The notes below the pieces were generated by a model. That model did not search any database. It had not been told where the DNA came from and worked only from the letters and a program-made list of their open reading frames with translations. From assembly GCA_963805915.1 (NCBI GenBank), contig CAWDWD010000023.1, forward strand, positions 1-64,000: DNA of 64,000 nt, read 5' to 3'. This document shows positions 1-8,898 of the stretch, one piece after another; position 1 is the stretch's first letter; the number at the start of each line of letters is the position of its first letter. Position numbers and translations under genes: made by a program. The stretch is from JAEULH01 sp963805915. Its GTDB lineage: Bacteria > Pseudomonadota > Alphaproteobacteria > Rhodospirillales > Defluviicoccaceae.

Positions 1-1871
1 TACGAAAACCTGTTCGTGTTCCCGTCCGTCGATTGGTCACGGCGGCACTCGATCAGTGAGTACTGGGACATTCGGGATGCGCTCAATGCGCAACGGCAGC
101 TCGTCCTGGACATCGACGGGACGCTTGACGTCCTTCGTCGTGCCGTGATCGCGCTCTTGGAGCCGGTCTATGCGAACTGCCCAATGCTGCTCTCCGATCC
201 GGCCGATGGCCACGACATCACCGTGCCGACCGATTTCGATCGAAGCATTGCTGCGATCTGGCAGGTCATTGAGACGATGCTCGCCATCGCTTTCGATGAG
301 TTGCAAGAAGCCGGGATCCTCTGCGGACATGCGGATCGCCTTGAGGCAAATCTGATCGCGGCTTCGGGCGGCAATCCGACCGAGCCGGCGAGCTTCAACA
401 AAACACCGAAGCCGCCAACGAAGTCCGAGATTAACGATCCCGGAGACGTCGTCGCCGCATATCTCGGCGGCACCCCGCTCGCCGAATCTTCGACCAGACC
501 ATCGATTTCGCCTTCCCGACGGAAACGCGGTTCGAGCACCACCACATCGTCGCCGGCTCGGGCCACGGCAAGACGCAGACCCTGCAGTACCTGATCGGCC
601 AGGATCTCGAAGCGGTTGCGAGTGGCGAGCGCTCGGTCATCGTCCTCGACAGCCAGGGCGACCTCATTCGCAAGATGTCCGGCCTCGCGGGTTCGCCCCC
701 GGCGGACCGCTGCACGAGCGGATCGTCGTGATCGATCCGACCGACGTCGAATGGCCCGTGTCCCTGAACCTCTTTGACGTCGGCATCGACCGTCTCCGGG
801 GCTATGCGCCGCTGGAGCGCGAGCGGCTCACCAACTCCATCCTGGAACTCTATGACTTCGTGCTGGGCACGTTGCTTTCGGCCGAGATGACGCAGAAGCA
901 GAACGTCATCTTCCGCTACGTCACCCGGCTCATGCTGCACATCCCGGATGCGACCATCCATACGCTCCGCGAGCTGATGGAGCCGGGCAGTGAGATGGCG
1001 TTTGCAGCGCATATCGCGAAGCTCACCGGCACCGCCCGGCACTTCTTCGAGACCGAGTTCGCCTCGAAGGAATTCGAGCAAACCAAGAAGCAGGTCCTGC
1101 GCCGTCTATGGGGCATCCTGGAAAACCAAACCTTCGAGCGGATGTTCTCGCATCCGCGATCGAAGCTCGACCTCTTCTCCGAAATGAATGCGGGCAAGGT
1201 CATTCTCATCAACACCGCGAAAGACCTGCTCAAGGAGCAAGGCACGGAGATTTTCGGCCGGTTCTTCATCGCCTTGATCGCCCAAGCGGCGCAGGAGCGG
1301 GCGACCCTGCCCGAACGACCGCCGCATGCCCACCTTCGTCTACATCGACGAGGCGGCCGACTACTTCGATCGCAACGTCGGCATCATCCTGGCCCAGGCC
1401 CGCAAGTACAACGTCGGCATGGTGCTCGCGCACCAGTACCTCGGCCAGCTGGAGCCGAGGCTCCAAGAGGCGTTCGCCGCCAATACCTCGATCAAGTTCG
1501 CCGGCGGCGTCTCGGCCAAGGACGCGCGCGCCCTGGCTCCGATGCTCTACTGCGAGCCCGGTCTCATCGAGGCGCAACCCAAGGGGTGCTTCGCGGCGTA
1601 CGTCCGCGGCGTCACGCCGGCGGCGGTGCCGCTTCGCTTTCCGTTCGGCTTTCTCGAGGCCATGCCAAGAATGACGCCGGCAGAGCGCGGCGCCCTCCAG
1701 GACGCCATGCGCAAGCGCTACGCCGTTTCCTACGCCGACCTTGATCGTGAGCGCCAAGCGACGTCAACGGCGCCGGAGCGAGCGGGCGCCACACGCCTCG
1801 CGCGCAAGAGAAACAGGGAAGTGCCGACACGCCAAGCACCGACGCGTCGGAGGGCTGGTAAAAAAAGTTAA
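1..1871 (+). pseudogene. VirD4/TraD-like coupling ATPase, partial and frameshifted
   Basis: This is a conjugative DNA-transfer ATPase that begins left of the window. Reading continues across three frames: frame 1 to about 485, frame 3 to about 700, frame 2 to about 1320, then frame 3 to the stop at 1871. The joined protein shows a P-loop (GSGHGKTQ, near 555), a strand ending LDSQGD, and a second acidic strand (FVYIDEAAD, near 1335) followed by an LAHQYL segment as in VirD4/TraG-type motors. The N-terminal 160 residues match no domain I can name. Three single-base shifts without in-frame stops mean either decay or sequencing indels. The protein would sit at the inner membrane and pass DNA to a secretion channel, but no channel genes are present here. 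Confidence 0.7.
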
Positions 1872-1986
1872 GTAGCACATACCAACTCATAGCTCACACC
1901 ACTTCACCACTCCATAAAATACTGCACGTTTACTTCCGTCATTCTGTGTGAATATTTATCCGTCCTCTGAAACGCACGAGGACGCG

Positions 1987-2595
1987 ATGAACAAGATCAT
2001 TCACGACGATTGCCTGAACTACCTTCGCAGCCTTCCCGACAAGGCGTTCCCCCTCATCCTCACCGACCCGCCCTATGGCCTTGGTATCGCCAAGCGCGGC
2101 GTGATTGGCACCGGGAAGCGCTTCACGCCCAAGACCTGGGACGTCACCCCGAGCCAGGCGTACTTCGACGAAATGCGCCGGGTGAGCGAGCACCAGATCA
2201 TCTGGGGCGGGAACTACTTCACCCGCTTCCTCCCCGCCTCCCGCTGCTGGCTCGTCTGGTACAAGAAGGACGGTCTGCCGCGGAACAGCTTCGCCGACTG
2301 CGAGCTCGCCTGGACGTCGTTCAACAAGAACGCGCTCGTCTTCAACAGCCGCTGGGCCGGCTTCGTTAAGGACAGCAGGGAACCGCGCGTCGCCCATCCG
2401 ACGCAGAAGGCCCTCGAGGTTATGAAGTGGTGCGTCGCCGAGTTCAGCTCCGCCGGTGACACCATCCTCGATCCCTTCCTCGGCAGCGGCACAACGGCGG
2501 TCGCGGCAAAGCTGCTTCAACGCAACTTCATCGGTGTCGAGATCGACTGCGAGTACGTCGCCATCGCGAAAGAGCGGATCAAGCGTGCGGCATGA
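1987..2595 (+). CDS. site-specific DNA methyltransferase (N4/N6, beta class)
   Basis: An approximately 200-residue protein with motif IV DPPYG near residue 28 and motif I FLGSGTT near residue 170. That order (IV before I) is the beta-class arrangement of the N6_N4_Mtase family. It methylates the exocyclic amino group of adenine or cytosine using S-adenosylmethionine; its recognition sequence cannot be read from the protein. The ATG at 1987 is preferred over the upstream GTG at 1948 because GAGG precedes it. No cognate restriction endonuclease is adjacent, so it is probably an orphan modification enzyme that protects the element or regulates it. Its stop overlaps the next ATG by four bases. 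Confidence 0.88.
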   Translation: MNKIIHDDCLNYLRSLPDKAFPLILTDPPYGLGIAKRGVIGTGKRFTPKTWDVTPSQAYFDEMRRVSEHQIIWGGNYFTRFLPASRCWLVWYKKDGLPRNSFADCELAWTSFNKNALVFNSRWAGFVKDSREPRVAHPTQKALEVMKWCVAEFSSAGDTILDPFLGSGTTAVAAKLLQRNFIGVEIDCEYVAIAKERIKRAA

Positions 2596-2720
2596 GTGAG
2601 CGTGAGGACTGCGTTGGACGGCGACGTCGAGACCGGCGCAGTCCGCTCGGCATGCACATCGGTCTCACCGAGCGTGATCTCCTCTGGCTCGAGAAGCTGC
2701 ACCGGCACGGGCCGCACGTA
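2592..2720 (+). pseudogene. truncated N-terminus resembling replication-relaxation proteins
   Basis: An ATG overlapping the methyltransferase stop (ATGA) opens a frame whose residues 21-42 read like the start of a winged-helix protein: LTERDLLWLEKLHRHGP resembles LAITERDVAILEATARHR in the intact protein at 3272-4207. After about 2718 the sequence turns AT-rich and the similarity ends, so this looks like the first 40 codons of a gene whose remainder was lost or replaced. The frame stays open to 2849 but the later part has no protein-like character. Confidence 0.35.
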
Positions 2721-2924
2721 AACGTCAGAACAAACAGTATAGAGCCGAAAGGAATTGCAATGTTATTGCTAAGAAGGAAAAGCTTATGCACAGAAAAATT
2801 TGCAGCGACCTGGAGAATGACGTATCCAACGACTAAAAGCACCGTATAGAAGGTATAGCATTCTAGACAATCGCGGCCCTGCCGTTGAGAAGTGAGTGTC
2901 ACTGTTATGGTATCTCCCTATATT

Positions 2925-3033
2925 GCGGGGTGAGGCAAGCGGTGGAATGAACCGTGCCTATCCGCTTGGCGCATACACCCACTGGGGATAGATCGGTGTG
3001 TGAAGCGGATAGGCACGGAATGAACTACCCCGC
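2925..3033. repeat. long hairpin: 16-bp inverted repeat nested in a 7-bp pair
   Basis: The 16-base arm at 2952-2967 (CCGTGCCTATCCGCTT) is perfectly complementary to 3003-3018. An outer pair GCGGGGT (2925-2931) and ACCCCGC (3027-3033) encloses it, and GGAATGAAC occurs as a direct repeat beside both arms. The loop is about 35 bases. It lies between two truncated genes and close to a relaxation-type protein and a coupling protein, which would suit an origin of transfer or a small non-autonomous insertion. Neither is proven. Confidence 0.6.
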
Positions 3034-3232
3034 AGCAAGCTGACGGGGTATTACGGTGCTCAGTCGTATTGCTCAAGTCGTCGGCGTCAACCGCCGCAGG
3101 CACGACCGCCCCTTCTTTGGCACCTGCCTTATCACATGTCTTCTGCCGTCTGCGCCCGTAGAGATAGGCGATGGCATCGCGGCTCGCCTCGTCGGCTGGT
3201 AGGGTTTCGATGTCGAGAAATCGAGTTTTCAT
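3034..3232 (-). pseudogene. possible truncated 3'-5' exonuclease-like N-terminus
   Basis: Reading leftward from an ATG at 3232, the first residues MKTRFLDIETLPADEA resemble the first exonuclease motif (DxE within a DIETLP segment) of DnaQ/PolB-type 3'-5' exonucleases. After about 45 residues the frame runs into low-complexity sequence and then the hairpin at 2925-3033, with no further exonuclease motifs. It is best read as a gene start cut off by the hairpin region. The similarity is short and the call is tentative. Confidence 0.3.
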
Positions 3233-3271
3233 GCTCGAATGCGTAGCATACTGCGAGACGGAGATGCGGAG

Positions 3272-4207
3272 CTATTCGCAAAACCGCATAGCCTTCTCCG
3301 ACGCGCTCGTCCATGGCGTTGCGAGGAGCGACGTTAGGCCGTCTGCCTCCGGTGGCGCCTTTTCCGCGAACAGAAACCGCTTCGTGACATCATGGGCATG
3401 CGCGAGCACGCGCAGCACCTCAACGCAACTCGCGATCCGCTCCTCGCTTGTCGTCACCGTGAGCACCTGGAAGCCGGGGAGGCCGTAGAGACTGCGGTGC
3501 AGGCTGTCGCGGAAGGTCGCGTCGTAGGAGAGGAACTTGCGGAGGAGCGAGGTTCGGTGGATGTCGCTGCGCGCGACAGGCATCGTGCCGCGATCCATCT
3601 CGAGGAAGTAGTAGCGGCGGCTGCCGTCCTCGTGCTCAACGCCGAAGACCTTGTCCGGGGCGACGTGGATGCGGTGCTCTTCCCCGCCCCAGCGCACCCG
3701 GGTCTCCCACATGAACGGGTTCTGCTGTCGCTGTACCCGCTCGGACGCCCGCGCCAGGATCTCGTCGGGCTCGATGATCCTGAGGTCGCCGCGCTCGCGG
3801 CAGGCGCCCTCGAGCGCGACCATGAAGTCGGTGACGGCGAGCGTGTGATCGAGGAAGAGGCGGGTCGCGTCGTTGTCGCGGCGCTTCGGGGTCTTCCCTG
3901 TCTCTTGGGCCAGGAGCCGCTCGCCGCGGCTGGTGAGGCCATAGACCATCGGCTTCGATCCGCCGCCCGTCAGGTGGTAGTCGATCTGGGCGCGCGGCCG
4001 GTCGACGTAGCCGTTGTGGTAGAGCTTATGAAGCCTGCGCAGGATCTTCACCTCCGGTTCCTCCGGCATGAGCGCCTGTACATGCGTCGAGCGGACGAAC
4101 CGATGCCGGGCGGTTGCCTCGAGGATCGCGACGTCACGTTCAGTGATCGCGAGCCCCGGCGGGCGCTCGCGCTCGAACCGTGATCGTCGTTCTGCGGTCT
4201 GCTGCAT
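3272..4207 (-). CDS. replication-relaxation family protein
   Basis: A 311-residue protein with the layout of the replication-relaxation family (PF13814-like): an N-terminal winged helix (ITERDVAILEATARHRFVRSTHVQAL), a region with YGLTSRGERLLA, and a C-terminal part with PDKVFGVEH and YYFLEMDRGTMPV that resembles a nuclease-type fold. Members are found on plasmids and ICEs next to coupling ATPases and are thought to act in plasmid relaxation or mobilisation; their biochemistry is not well established. It lies 20 bases downstream of the coupling ATPase on the same strand, as in other elements. It is intact. Confidence 0.75.
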   Translation of the reverse strand: MQQTAERRSRFERERPPGLAITERDVAILEATARHRFVRSTHVQALMPEEPEVKILRRLHKLYHNGYVDRPRAQIDYHLTGGGSKPMVYGLTSRGERLLAQETGKTPKRRDNDATRLFLDHTLAVTDFMVALEGACRERGDLRIIEPDEILARASERVQRQQNPFMWETRVRWGGEEHRIHVAPDKVFGVEHEDGSRRYYFLEMDRGTMPVARSDIHRTSLLRKFLSYDATFRDSLHRSLYGLPGFQVLTVTTSEERIASCVEVLRVLAHAHDVTKRFLFAEKAPPEADGLTSLLATPWTSASEKAMRFCE

Positions 4208-4228
4208 ATACCGTTAGTATACTATCGT

Positions 4229-5565
4229 TCACCTCTTGTTCTTTCGCGCCTGGGGATAACCGCCGGTGCGCTTGTGCTCGTCATGCTGCCGCAGCCAGCG
4301 CAGGAGCTTCTCCTCAACGACTGCTCTCGGCCGGGTGTGGCGGTTGTGTGAGTGGGCGATGAGCCGCTCGCCGCGTCCGTAGTAGCGGGAAGGCGCCAGG
4401 CACGGTCTTCCCCGTCGCGACCGTGGGCTCGCCGCCCGCGAGGGTCTTGGCGACGATGTGCCCGGTGGCAAGCTCGGCGAAGAAGTGCGGCGGGATGCCC
4501 TCGAAGTGGTGGGCGAGCTCCTCGGCGTCGCTGCTCCCGGTGCGAAAGAGGATCATGGTGCCGACGTTGCCCAAGACCGCGCTCTTGATGCCGGGGTCGA
4601 TCTGGTCGAGGTACTGGTGCGCCAGGGTGAGCGACAGGCCGAACTTGCGGGCTTCGGAGAGGATCGTGGTGAAGGCGCCGGTCGTGAACGAGGCGAACTC
4701 GTCGATGTAGAGGTGGAAGGGCACGCGCTCGGCTTCGGGGATCTTGGTGCGCTTGAGCGCGGCAAGGTAGAAGGCGGTGAAAAGGAGCGAGCCGAGCAGG
4801 TTCGCATCATCCTCGCCAAGATCGCCCTTCGACAGGTTGGCGAGGAAGATCCGCTTGGTGTTCATCACGAACGACAGGTCGATCGTCGATTTGACCTGGC
4901 CGAGGATGTTCGCGAGCGTGGTCGAGAGCAGGAACTGGCCGACCTTGTTCTGGATCGGCGAGATCGCCTCGACCTCGAAGCTCCGTGGGTAGCTCGCATA
5001 CTCCACCTCCCAGAACCGGCGGACGTTCTCGTTTCTGATGTGCTTGATGATCCGCCGGCGGTAGTCGGTATCGGCGTACATCCGCGGAATGCCAAGGAGG
5101 CTCGTGCCGGGGTCTTCGGGAAAGTCGAGCAGGGCCGCGACCGTGTTCTTGAACACGTACTGCATGCGGCCCCGTCCCCAGGTATCGGCCCAGAGGTAGC
5201 GGAAGGTCGAGACGATCTCGGAGGCCGTGCGGTCACGCTCTTGCCGGCGGCACGCCGGCAAGGAGATTGAGTGCCGGCACATGGTCGCGGTCGGCCGGGT
5301 TGAAGTAGACGAGGTCGTCGCTTCTCTCAGGCGGAATGTGCTCGAGGATCTCGCGGGCAAGGTCGCCATGCGGGTCGAGGAGCGCACACCCCCGGCCGGC
5401 ATGGATGTCCTGGAGGATGAGGTGTTTGAGCAGCGTCGACTTACCGGTGCCGGTCTGGCCGATCGCGTAGGTGTGGCGCAGCCGGTCGGGCTGGGACAGC
5501 GAAATCGGCGCGCCACTGCCGTAGACGCCGGTACGCATGCCGATCAAGAGGTCGTCTGAAGCCAT
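4229..5565 (-). pseudogene. second VirD4/TraD-like coupling ATPase, frameshifted
   Basis: Start ATG at 5565 (MASDDLLIGMRTG). The protein has a P-loop GQTGTGKST near residue 39, a LLDPHGDLA strand, then after a frameshift near 5240 the segment FHLYIDEFASFTTGAF (Walker B) and LAHQYLDQI, and FRTGSSDAEELAHHF. A second shift near 4395 moves reading into a frame ending YYGRGERLIAHSHNRH and a basic tail, stopping at 4229; the alternative frame stops at 4314 and looks less protein-like. It is related to, but clearly different from, the ATPase at 1-1871. It should form a hexameric motor at the inner membrane that brings relaxed DNA to a type IV channel. The shift near 5240 sits in an inverted repeat (gccggc...gccggc), a likely place for slippage. 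Confidence 0.72.
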
Positions 5566-5905
5566 AGTCCAGGGCCAGCATCCCGTCTGAAACGCGCGTG
5601 CTCCTTGGGACGGGAGCGGCGTTTTCCCGTGCGGCACATTCCCTTGGTGTCGAGCGGGATGCCTCCAAGCGATGGGACGAGAAGACGTCTGCCGTGTGCG
5701 TCTTCGTGTTCCCAAACCCTCTTTTGCGAGGGCAGTAGGCCCAGAACAGGATACTGGCCGCGAAGTACGCCGGCACAGATCCAATAGTCTCAGTATATAC
5801 GGATACGCCAAGTCACACGACCGTGTAATACACGGGCTGTCAATGCGTCTCTTTTGCCCGTTCCTGTACGCTTTATGCAGACATCACTGCATAGAGGATC
5901 CAGAG
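5566..5905. promoter_or_regulatory. divergent intergenic region with palindrome at 5821-5835
   Basis: These 340 bases separate the leftward coupling ATPase from the rightward primase, so promoters for both should lie here. The only clear element is a perfect palindrome CCGTGT-AAT-ACACGG at 5821-5835, about 70 bases before the primase ATG, which could be an operator. I see no convincing gene; short frames crossing the region have no recognisable content. Confidence 0.4.
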
Positions 5906-6932
5906 ATGGGCCAGTTCATTGACTTTCGCTTTGTTAAAGACAATGCCTCGTTCGAGGCGGTGCTTCGCCGCTACGATATCGACCTGAAAGGCACCGGCGA
6001 TGAGCGCTCCGCGCTCTGCCCCTTCCACGAGGAGACCAAGCCCTCGTTCAAGGTGAACCTCAAGAAGGGTGGGTTCCACTGCTTCGGCTGCGGCGCCAAG
6101 GGCAACGTGCTCGACTTCGTTGCCAAGCTCGAGGGCTGCGACCTGCGTGAGGCGGCGGTGATTGTCGCCGAGGCCTCGGGTATCAGCCTCTCGGAGCGCA
6201 CAGAAGCCGCCGAGACGCCCCGAAGCGGGCGAAACACAGCCAAGGCCCCGAAGAGGCCGGAAACGGCGCCTGTCGCGCCTCAGGCGGCCCCAAAGGCGGC
6301 CAAAACGGTGACCGCACGGGAAAAGGCAGCGCCGCAAGAGCGTCCGGAGCGCAATCCGCCGCTCTCCTTCCGGCTCAAGCTCGATCCGGAGCACCCGTAC
6401 CTCCTGGGCCGGCTGTCCGCCTCCCTTATCCAGCACTTCGAGCTTGGGTACTGCGACCGGGGGATGATGAAGGGCCGGATCGCGATCCCGATCCATGACG
6501 CGGACGGCGAGCTCGTCGCATACGCCGGCCGCTGGGCCGACGACGACGTGCCGGACGAGGTCGAGAAGTACCTCCTGCCGCCGAAGTTCGGAAAGTCGCT
6601 GGTCTTGTTCAACCTGTCGCGCCTGGCGCGGCCGATCGAGCACGTGGTCGTGGTCGAGGGCTACTTCGGCGCCATGCGGCTCCACGGGCTCGGGGTGCCG
6701 GTCGTGGCGCTCATGGGCAGCTCGATCGCGGACGAGCAGGTTGCCCTGCTCCGCGAGGCCGGGGTGCGGCAAGTCTCGCTCATGCTCGACGGCGATGAGC
6801 CGGGCAGGGCGGCGGCGCTTGCGATGCTTCCCTTCCTCGCTCGTTCGTTCTTCGTGCGGCGTCTGTGATCTTCCGGAGGGTGAACAGCCGGACACGGTCG
6901 AGGAGGCGGTGCTCGGCTCGTTGAAGCCGTGA
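5906..6932 (+). pseudogene. CHC2 zinc-finger / Toprim DNA primase, frameshifted near its 3' end
   Basis: The ATG at 5906 follows GAGGA. Residues 30-65 form a CHC2 zinc finger (CPFHEE ... CFGCG), as in DnaG and conjugative or phage primases. A charged Ala/Pro linker covers roughly residues 90-155. The second half is a Toprim-like domain with VVVVEGYFGAM and LMLDGDEPG. Compared with DnaG it is short (about 340 residues) and has no helicase-interaction domain, so it fits an element-encoded primase. In the original frame it stops at 6868 after RSFFVRRL; a one-base shift near 6862 restores CDLPEGEQPDTVEEAV, the conserved end of this family, and the true stop is then at 6932. A strong terminator follows at 6954. 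The change near the 3' end may be an error rather than inactivation. Confidence 0.75.
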
Positions 6933-6953
6933 GGCCATGAGGCATTCGTATCA

Positions 6954-6991
6954 CCCCGCGGGAGCGCGTCGCTCCTGCGGGGTTTCTTTTG
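6954..6991 (+). terminator. rho-independent terminator after the primase
   Basis: The arms CCCCGC and GCGGGG, extended by GGAGC/GCTCC, form a GC-rich stem followed by TTTCTTTT. It starts 22 bases after the primase stop. A near-copy recurs at 7721-7758. Confidence 0.85.
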
Positions 6992-7012
6992 GTCTCGTTC
7001 GTATGCCCGTCG

Positions 7013-7296
7013 CTAGAGGCCCTCGGGCCAGGCTTGGGCCGTATGGAGCACGCGGAGGATCTCGATAACCTCGCCCTTGACGCGGTACGGCACGATGAAG
7101 GGCCCGGGCGGGTGAGGAGCTCGCGGGTGCCCGGTACCCTGCCCGGGCGGCCGATGTGCGGCTGGGTTTTCAGGTGGTCGATATGGGCGAAGATGGTGAG
7201 CACGATCGTCGCCGATGCCCGCTCGCTGTGCTGTGCGAGGTAGATGCGGAGGGCCTCGAGATGGGCAAGGGCGAGTTCTGACCAGCGCACAGGCAT
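7013..7296 (-). pseudogene. RelE/ParE-type toxin, frameshifted
   Basis: Start ATG at 7296. The N-terminal two thirds (MPVRWSELALAHLEAL, then HIGRPGRVPGTREL) are typical of the ParE/RelE superfamily. A single-base shift in a GGGCCC run near 7105 moves reading into the frame that continues FIVPYRVKGEVIEILRVLH, the conserved last strands of these toxins, ending at 7013. Without that shift it reads into unrelated sequence. ParE-like members poison gyrase and RelE-like members cleave mRNA; the sequence alone does not say which. Its ATG lies four bases after the antitoxin stop at 7300, so the two form a module. Confidence 0.65.
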
Positions 7297-7299
7297 AGG

Positions 7300-7565
7300 C
7301 TATGCGGTTGGTTTCGGTAGCTCCTGTCCGTGTTCACGACGCACCATGCCTCGACGCTTTCGTGCGGAATGGTGTAAGCGCCGGATCGAGCGTGGCGACC
7401 GCCTCCTCGATCTTCGCCACTGCAGGTATTGGCCTGGAGGTAGTTGTCGAGCGCCTCGACCGCGAGAAAGGACTTCGAGCGGCTCGTGCTGCGCGCGAGC
7501 TGCTCGAGCCCGTTCTTGAGGTGCTTGGGGATGCGCACGTTTATGGTGCGTAGATTGTGTATCAC
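7300..7565 (-). pseudogene. ribbon-helix-helix (CopG-like) antitoxin, several frameshifts
   Basis: From a GTG at 7565 the first 45 residues contain INVRIPKHLKNGLEQLA and SKSFLAVEALDNYLQ, a ribbon-helix-helix DNA-binding domain. Further on, the recognisable pieces KIEEAVATLD, TIPHESVEAW and GQELPKPTA lie in alternating frames, implying about three single-base shifts in 130 bases. The gene stops at 7300, directly before the toxin ATG at 7296. Such antitoxins bind the toxin and repress their own promoter. It is either inactivated or the local sequence is unreliable. Confidence 0.55.
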
Positions 7566-7720
7566 GTTGTGCCATGGTGTATGAGTGGCAGGACGCAGGG
7601 GGCGGGGTGACCGTGGGACGGTGGTCATCCGCGAGTGGGACGGTGAGCAGCCGGACACGGTCGACGAGGCGGTGCTCCGCAAGCTCGTTGAGCCCGTGAG
7701 CCCATGAAGCATTCGTATCA

Positions 7721-7758
7721 CCCCGCAGGAGCGCGTTGCTCCTGCGGGGCTTCTTTTT
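7721..7758 (+). terminator. second copy of the terminator
   Basis: CCCCGCAGGAGC pairs with GCTCCTGCGGGG around a short loop, followed by CTTCTTTTT. It is near-identical to the terminator at 6954, but no intact gene lies in front of it. Confidence 0.8.
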
Positions 7759-7777
7759 CTCGAAGCGCTGCCCAGTG

Positions 7778-7880
7778 TTAAAACTCCTCGGGCCGAGCCT
7801 GGGCCGTATGGAGCACGCGCGTGCCCGTTACCCGGCCCGGGCGGCCGATGTGCGGTTGCGTTTTGAGGTGGGCGATGTGA
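7778..7880 (-). pseudogene. RelE/ParE toxin remnant
   Basis: The last residues of this frame (HLKTQPHIGRPGRV, then VLHTAQARPEEF) match two separated parts of the toxin at 7013-7296, with the intervening 22 or so residues missing and no N-terminus. It is a deleted toxin copy within the duplication. Confidence 0.6.
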
Positions 7881-7983
7881 CGGAGAATTGTCGTGCCGCC
7901 TACCAGTGGCCCCACCGAAATTCGTGCGCCCGTTGCCTTTTGCGCCAGCCTACAATGAGCGTTCGGTTGTGGGCTTCTTGGCG

Positions 7984-8362
7984 TCAGGTCGGTAGAGAAT
8001 GCCAAACACCGAAAGAAACGATGAGCGAGGAGACAAAGAATGTAACAAGAGATATCCATGTTGCGCCGAGGAAGGCCCATCTCCAATACGTTTCCTTGCA
8101 CTTTTTCTCGTCTTGATGTGCTTTTGAACTGAAATAGCGAAACAAGTTTACTGTGCCTGCCGCTAGCACGCCTAAAGACATTCCGCAGAGTCCAATTGTT
8201 ATCCATGAAGCCAGAGAAGGTGAACTCGTTCCAAATCGCCTGAAGAAAGGCTAGCAAAGCGACGGCTCCCCCTCCATTCATGATGAATAGGCCGCGAACC
8301 CATTCGTTGGCGATCTCCGCTCGTGCGTCATGCATTCCCTGGGGACTTAGGTTGTTGCTCAT
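7984..8362 (-). pseudogene. small multi-span membrane protein, one frameshift
   Basis: From ATG 8362 the protein reads MSNNLSPQGMHDARAEIANEW, then a hydrophobic span (LFIMNGGGAVALLAFLQAIW). A single-base shift near 8222 leads into a frame with two more spans (WITIGLCGMSLGVLAAG and ATWISLVTFFVSSLIVSF) separated by a charged loop rich in Lys and Glu, ending at 7984. It is about 125 residues with three or four spans. I do not recognise the family. Small membrane proteins on mobile elements can serve exclusion, toxin or holin-like roles, but nothing here decides between them. Confidence 0.5.
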
Positions 8363-8482
8363 TTTCCCGATCCTCTCGCCCAACAAACCCTTCTGGTCGG
8401 TACACCCTGCCGTCGACACCCGTACCTTAAACCTGATACGGGGCACCGCGAGCCCGTAGTGCCGGTTGTTCAAAGCCGGTTC

Positions 8483-8680
8483 CCCGCCAACCGTCGGTGC
8501 CGGTTTTGCCCAAGAGCACCGCACCGCGGACGCGATTGGCTTCGCAAAACCGAGCAAGCGCTAGCGCCCGACCCCACCGCATTTGGCGAGGATGTCTTTT
8601 TGACAGACGAAGCCCGAAGCCAAGCGCGGCTAGAGATTGGAAATGGGGTGGGGTCGGGCGCTAGCGCGACGGTTGGCGGG
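8483..8680. repeat. nested inverted repeats (14, 9 and 21 bp), strongly structured
   Basis: The inner arms are 21 bases at 8558-8578, perfectly complementary to 8647-8667. The outer arms of 14 bases at 8483-8496 pair with 8667-8680. In the left spacer, CGGTTTTGC (8501-8509) pairs with GCAAAACCG (8543-8551). The result is a branched fold of about 200 bases on either strand. It could be a non-autonomous mobile element, a structured RNA or a transfer origin; nothing codes through it. Confidence 0.7.
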
Positions 8681-8730
8681 AGGTTGTTGGGTTGCAGTTC
8701 CGCCGTATTTCGGCGAATGAGCACGTTTCG

Positions 8731-8757
8731 GGGTGGGCATACCATGTATGCCCACCC
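8731..8757. terminator. 11-bp hairpin, possible bidirectional terminator
   Basis: GGGTGGGCATA at 8731-8741 pairs perfectly with TATGCCCACCC at 8747-8757 across a five-base loop. There is no clear T-run, so terminator function is uncertain. It sits downstream of the RelE-type toxin that ends at 8899 on the minus strand. Confidence 0.45.
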
Positions 8758-8898
8758 ATAATTTGCGACGTTTGGCGCGGATCGCGACGTTTTCTGCTGT
8801 TATCGGTGGATGTCGGCGTTCGTTACGGCAGGCGGCCGACCAGCATGTCCTTTACGGGCGCCACGAGCCGCCTCGTAACATGCTTCGCGCGGCCAAGC

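Larger units (their letters stand above)
7633..7880 (+). repeat. diverged duplication of primase 3' end, terminator and toxin
   Basis: The sequence from 7633 matches the region from about 6885: the end of the primase frame (GEQPDTV then EAVL), a terminator with the same arms and flanking ATTCGTATCACCCCGC, and then the 3' part of the RelE/ParE-like toxin on the other strand. The two copies differ by scattered substitutions and the second toxin copy is shortened. This looks like an old partial duplication or recombination between related element segments. Confidence 0.7.
8363..8898. other. gene-free structured region
   Basis: No convincing gene in 535 bases. The region contains a nested inverted-repeat structure (8483-8680) and a separate strong hairpin (8731-8757). 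The open frames across it are reflections of these repeats and show no domain-like content. Confidence 0.6.

Noticed and set aside
8483..8700. Integron attC site
   Set aside because: GTTGGGT is present at the right end, but the matching left core site and the usual attC layout are missing, and there is no integrase or cassette array.
8459..8761. 100-codon frames over the inverted-repeat region
   Set aside because: They exist on both strands because of the palindromes and show no coding character.
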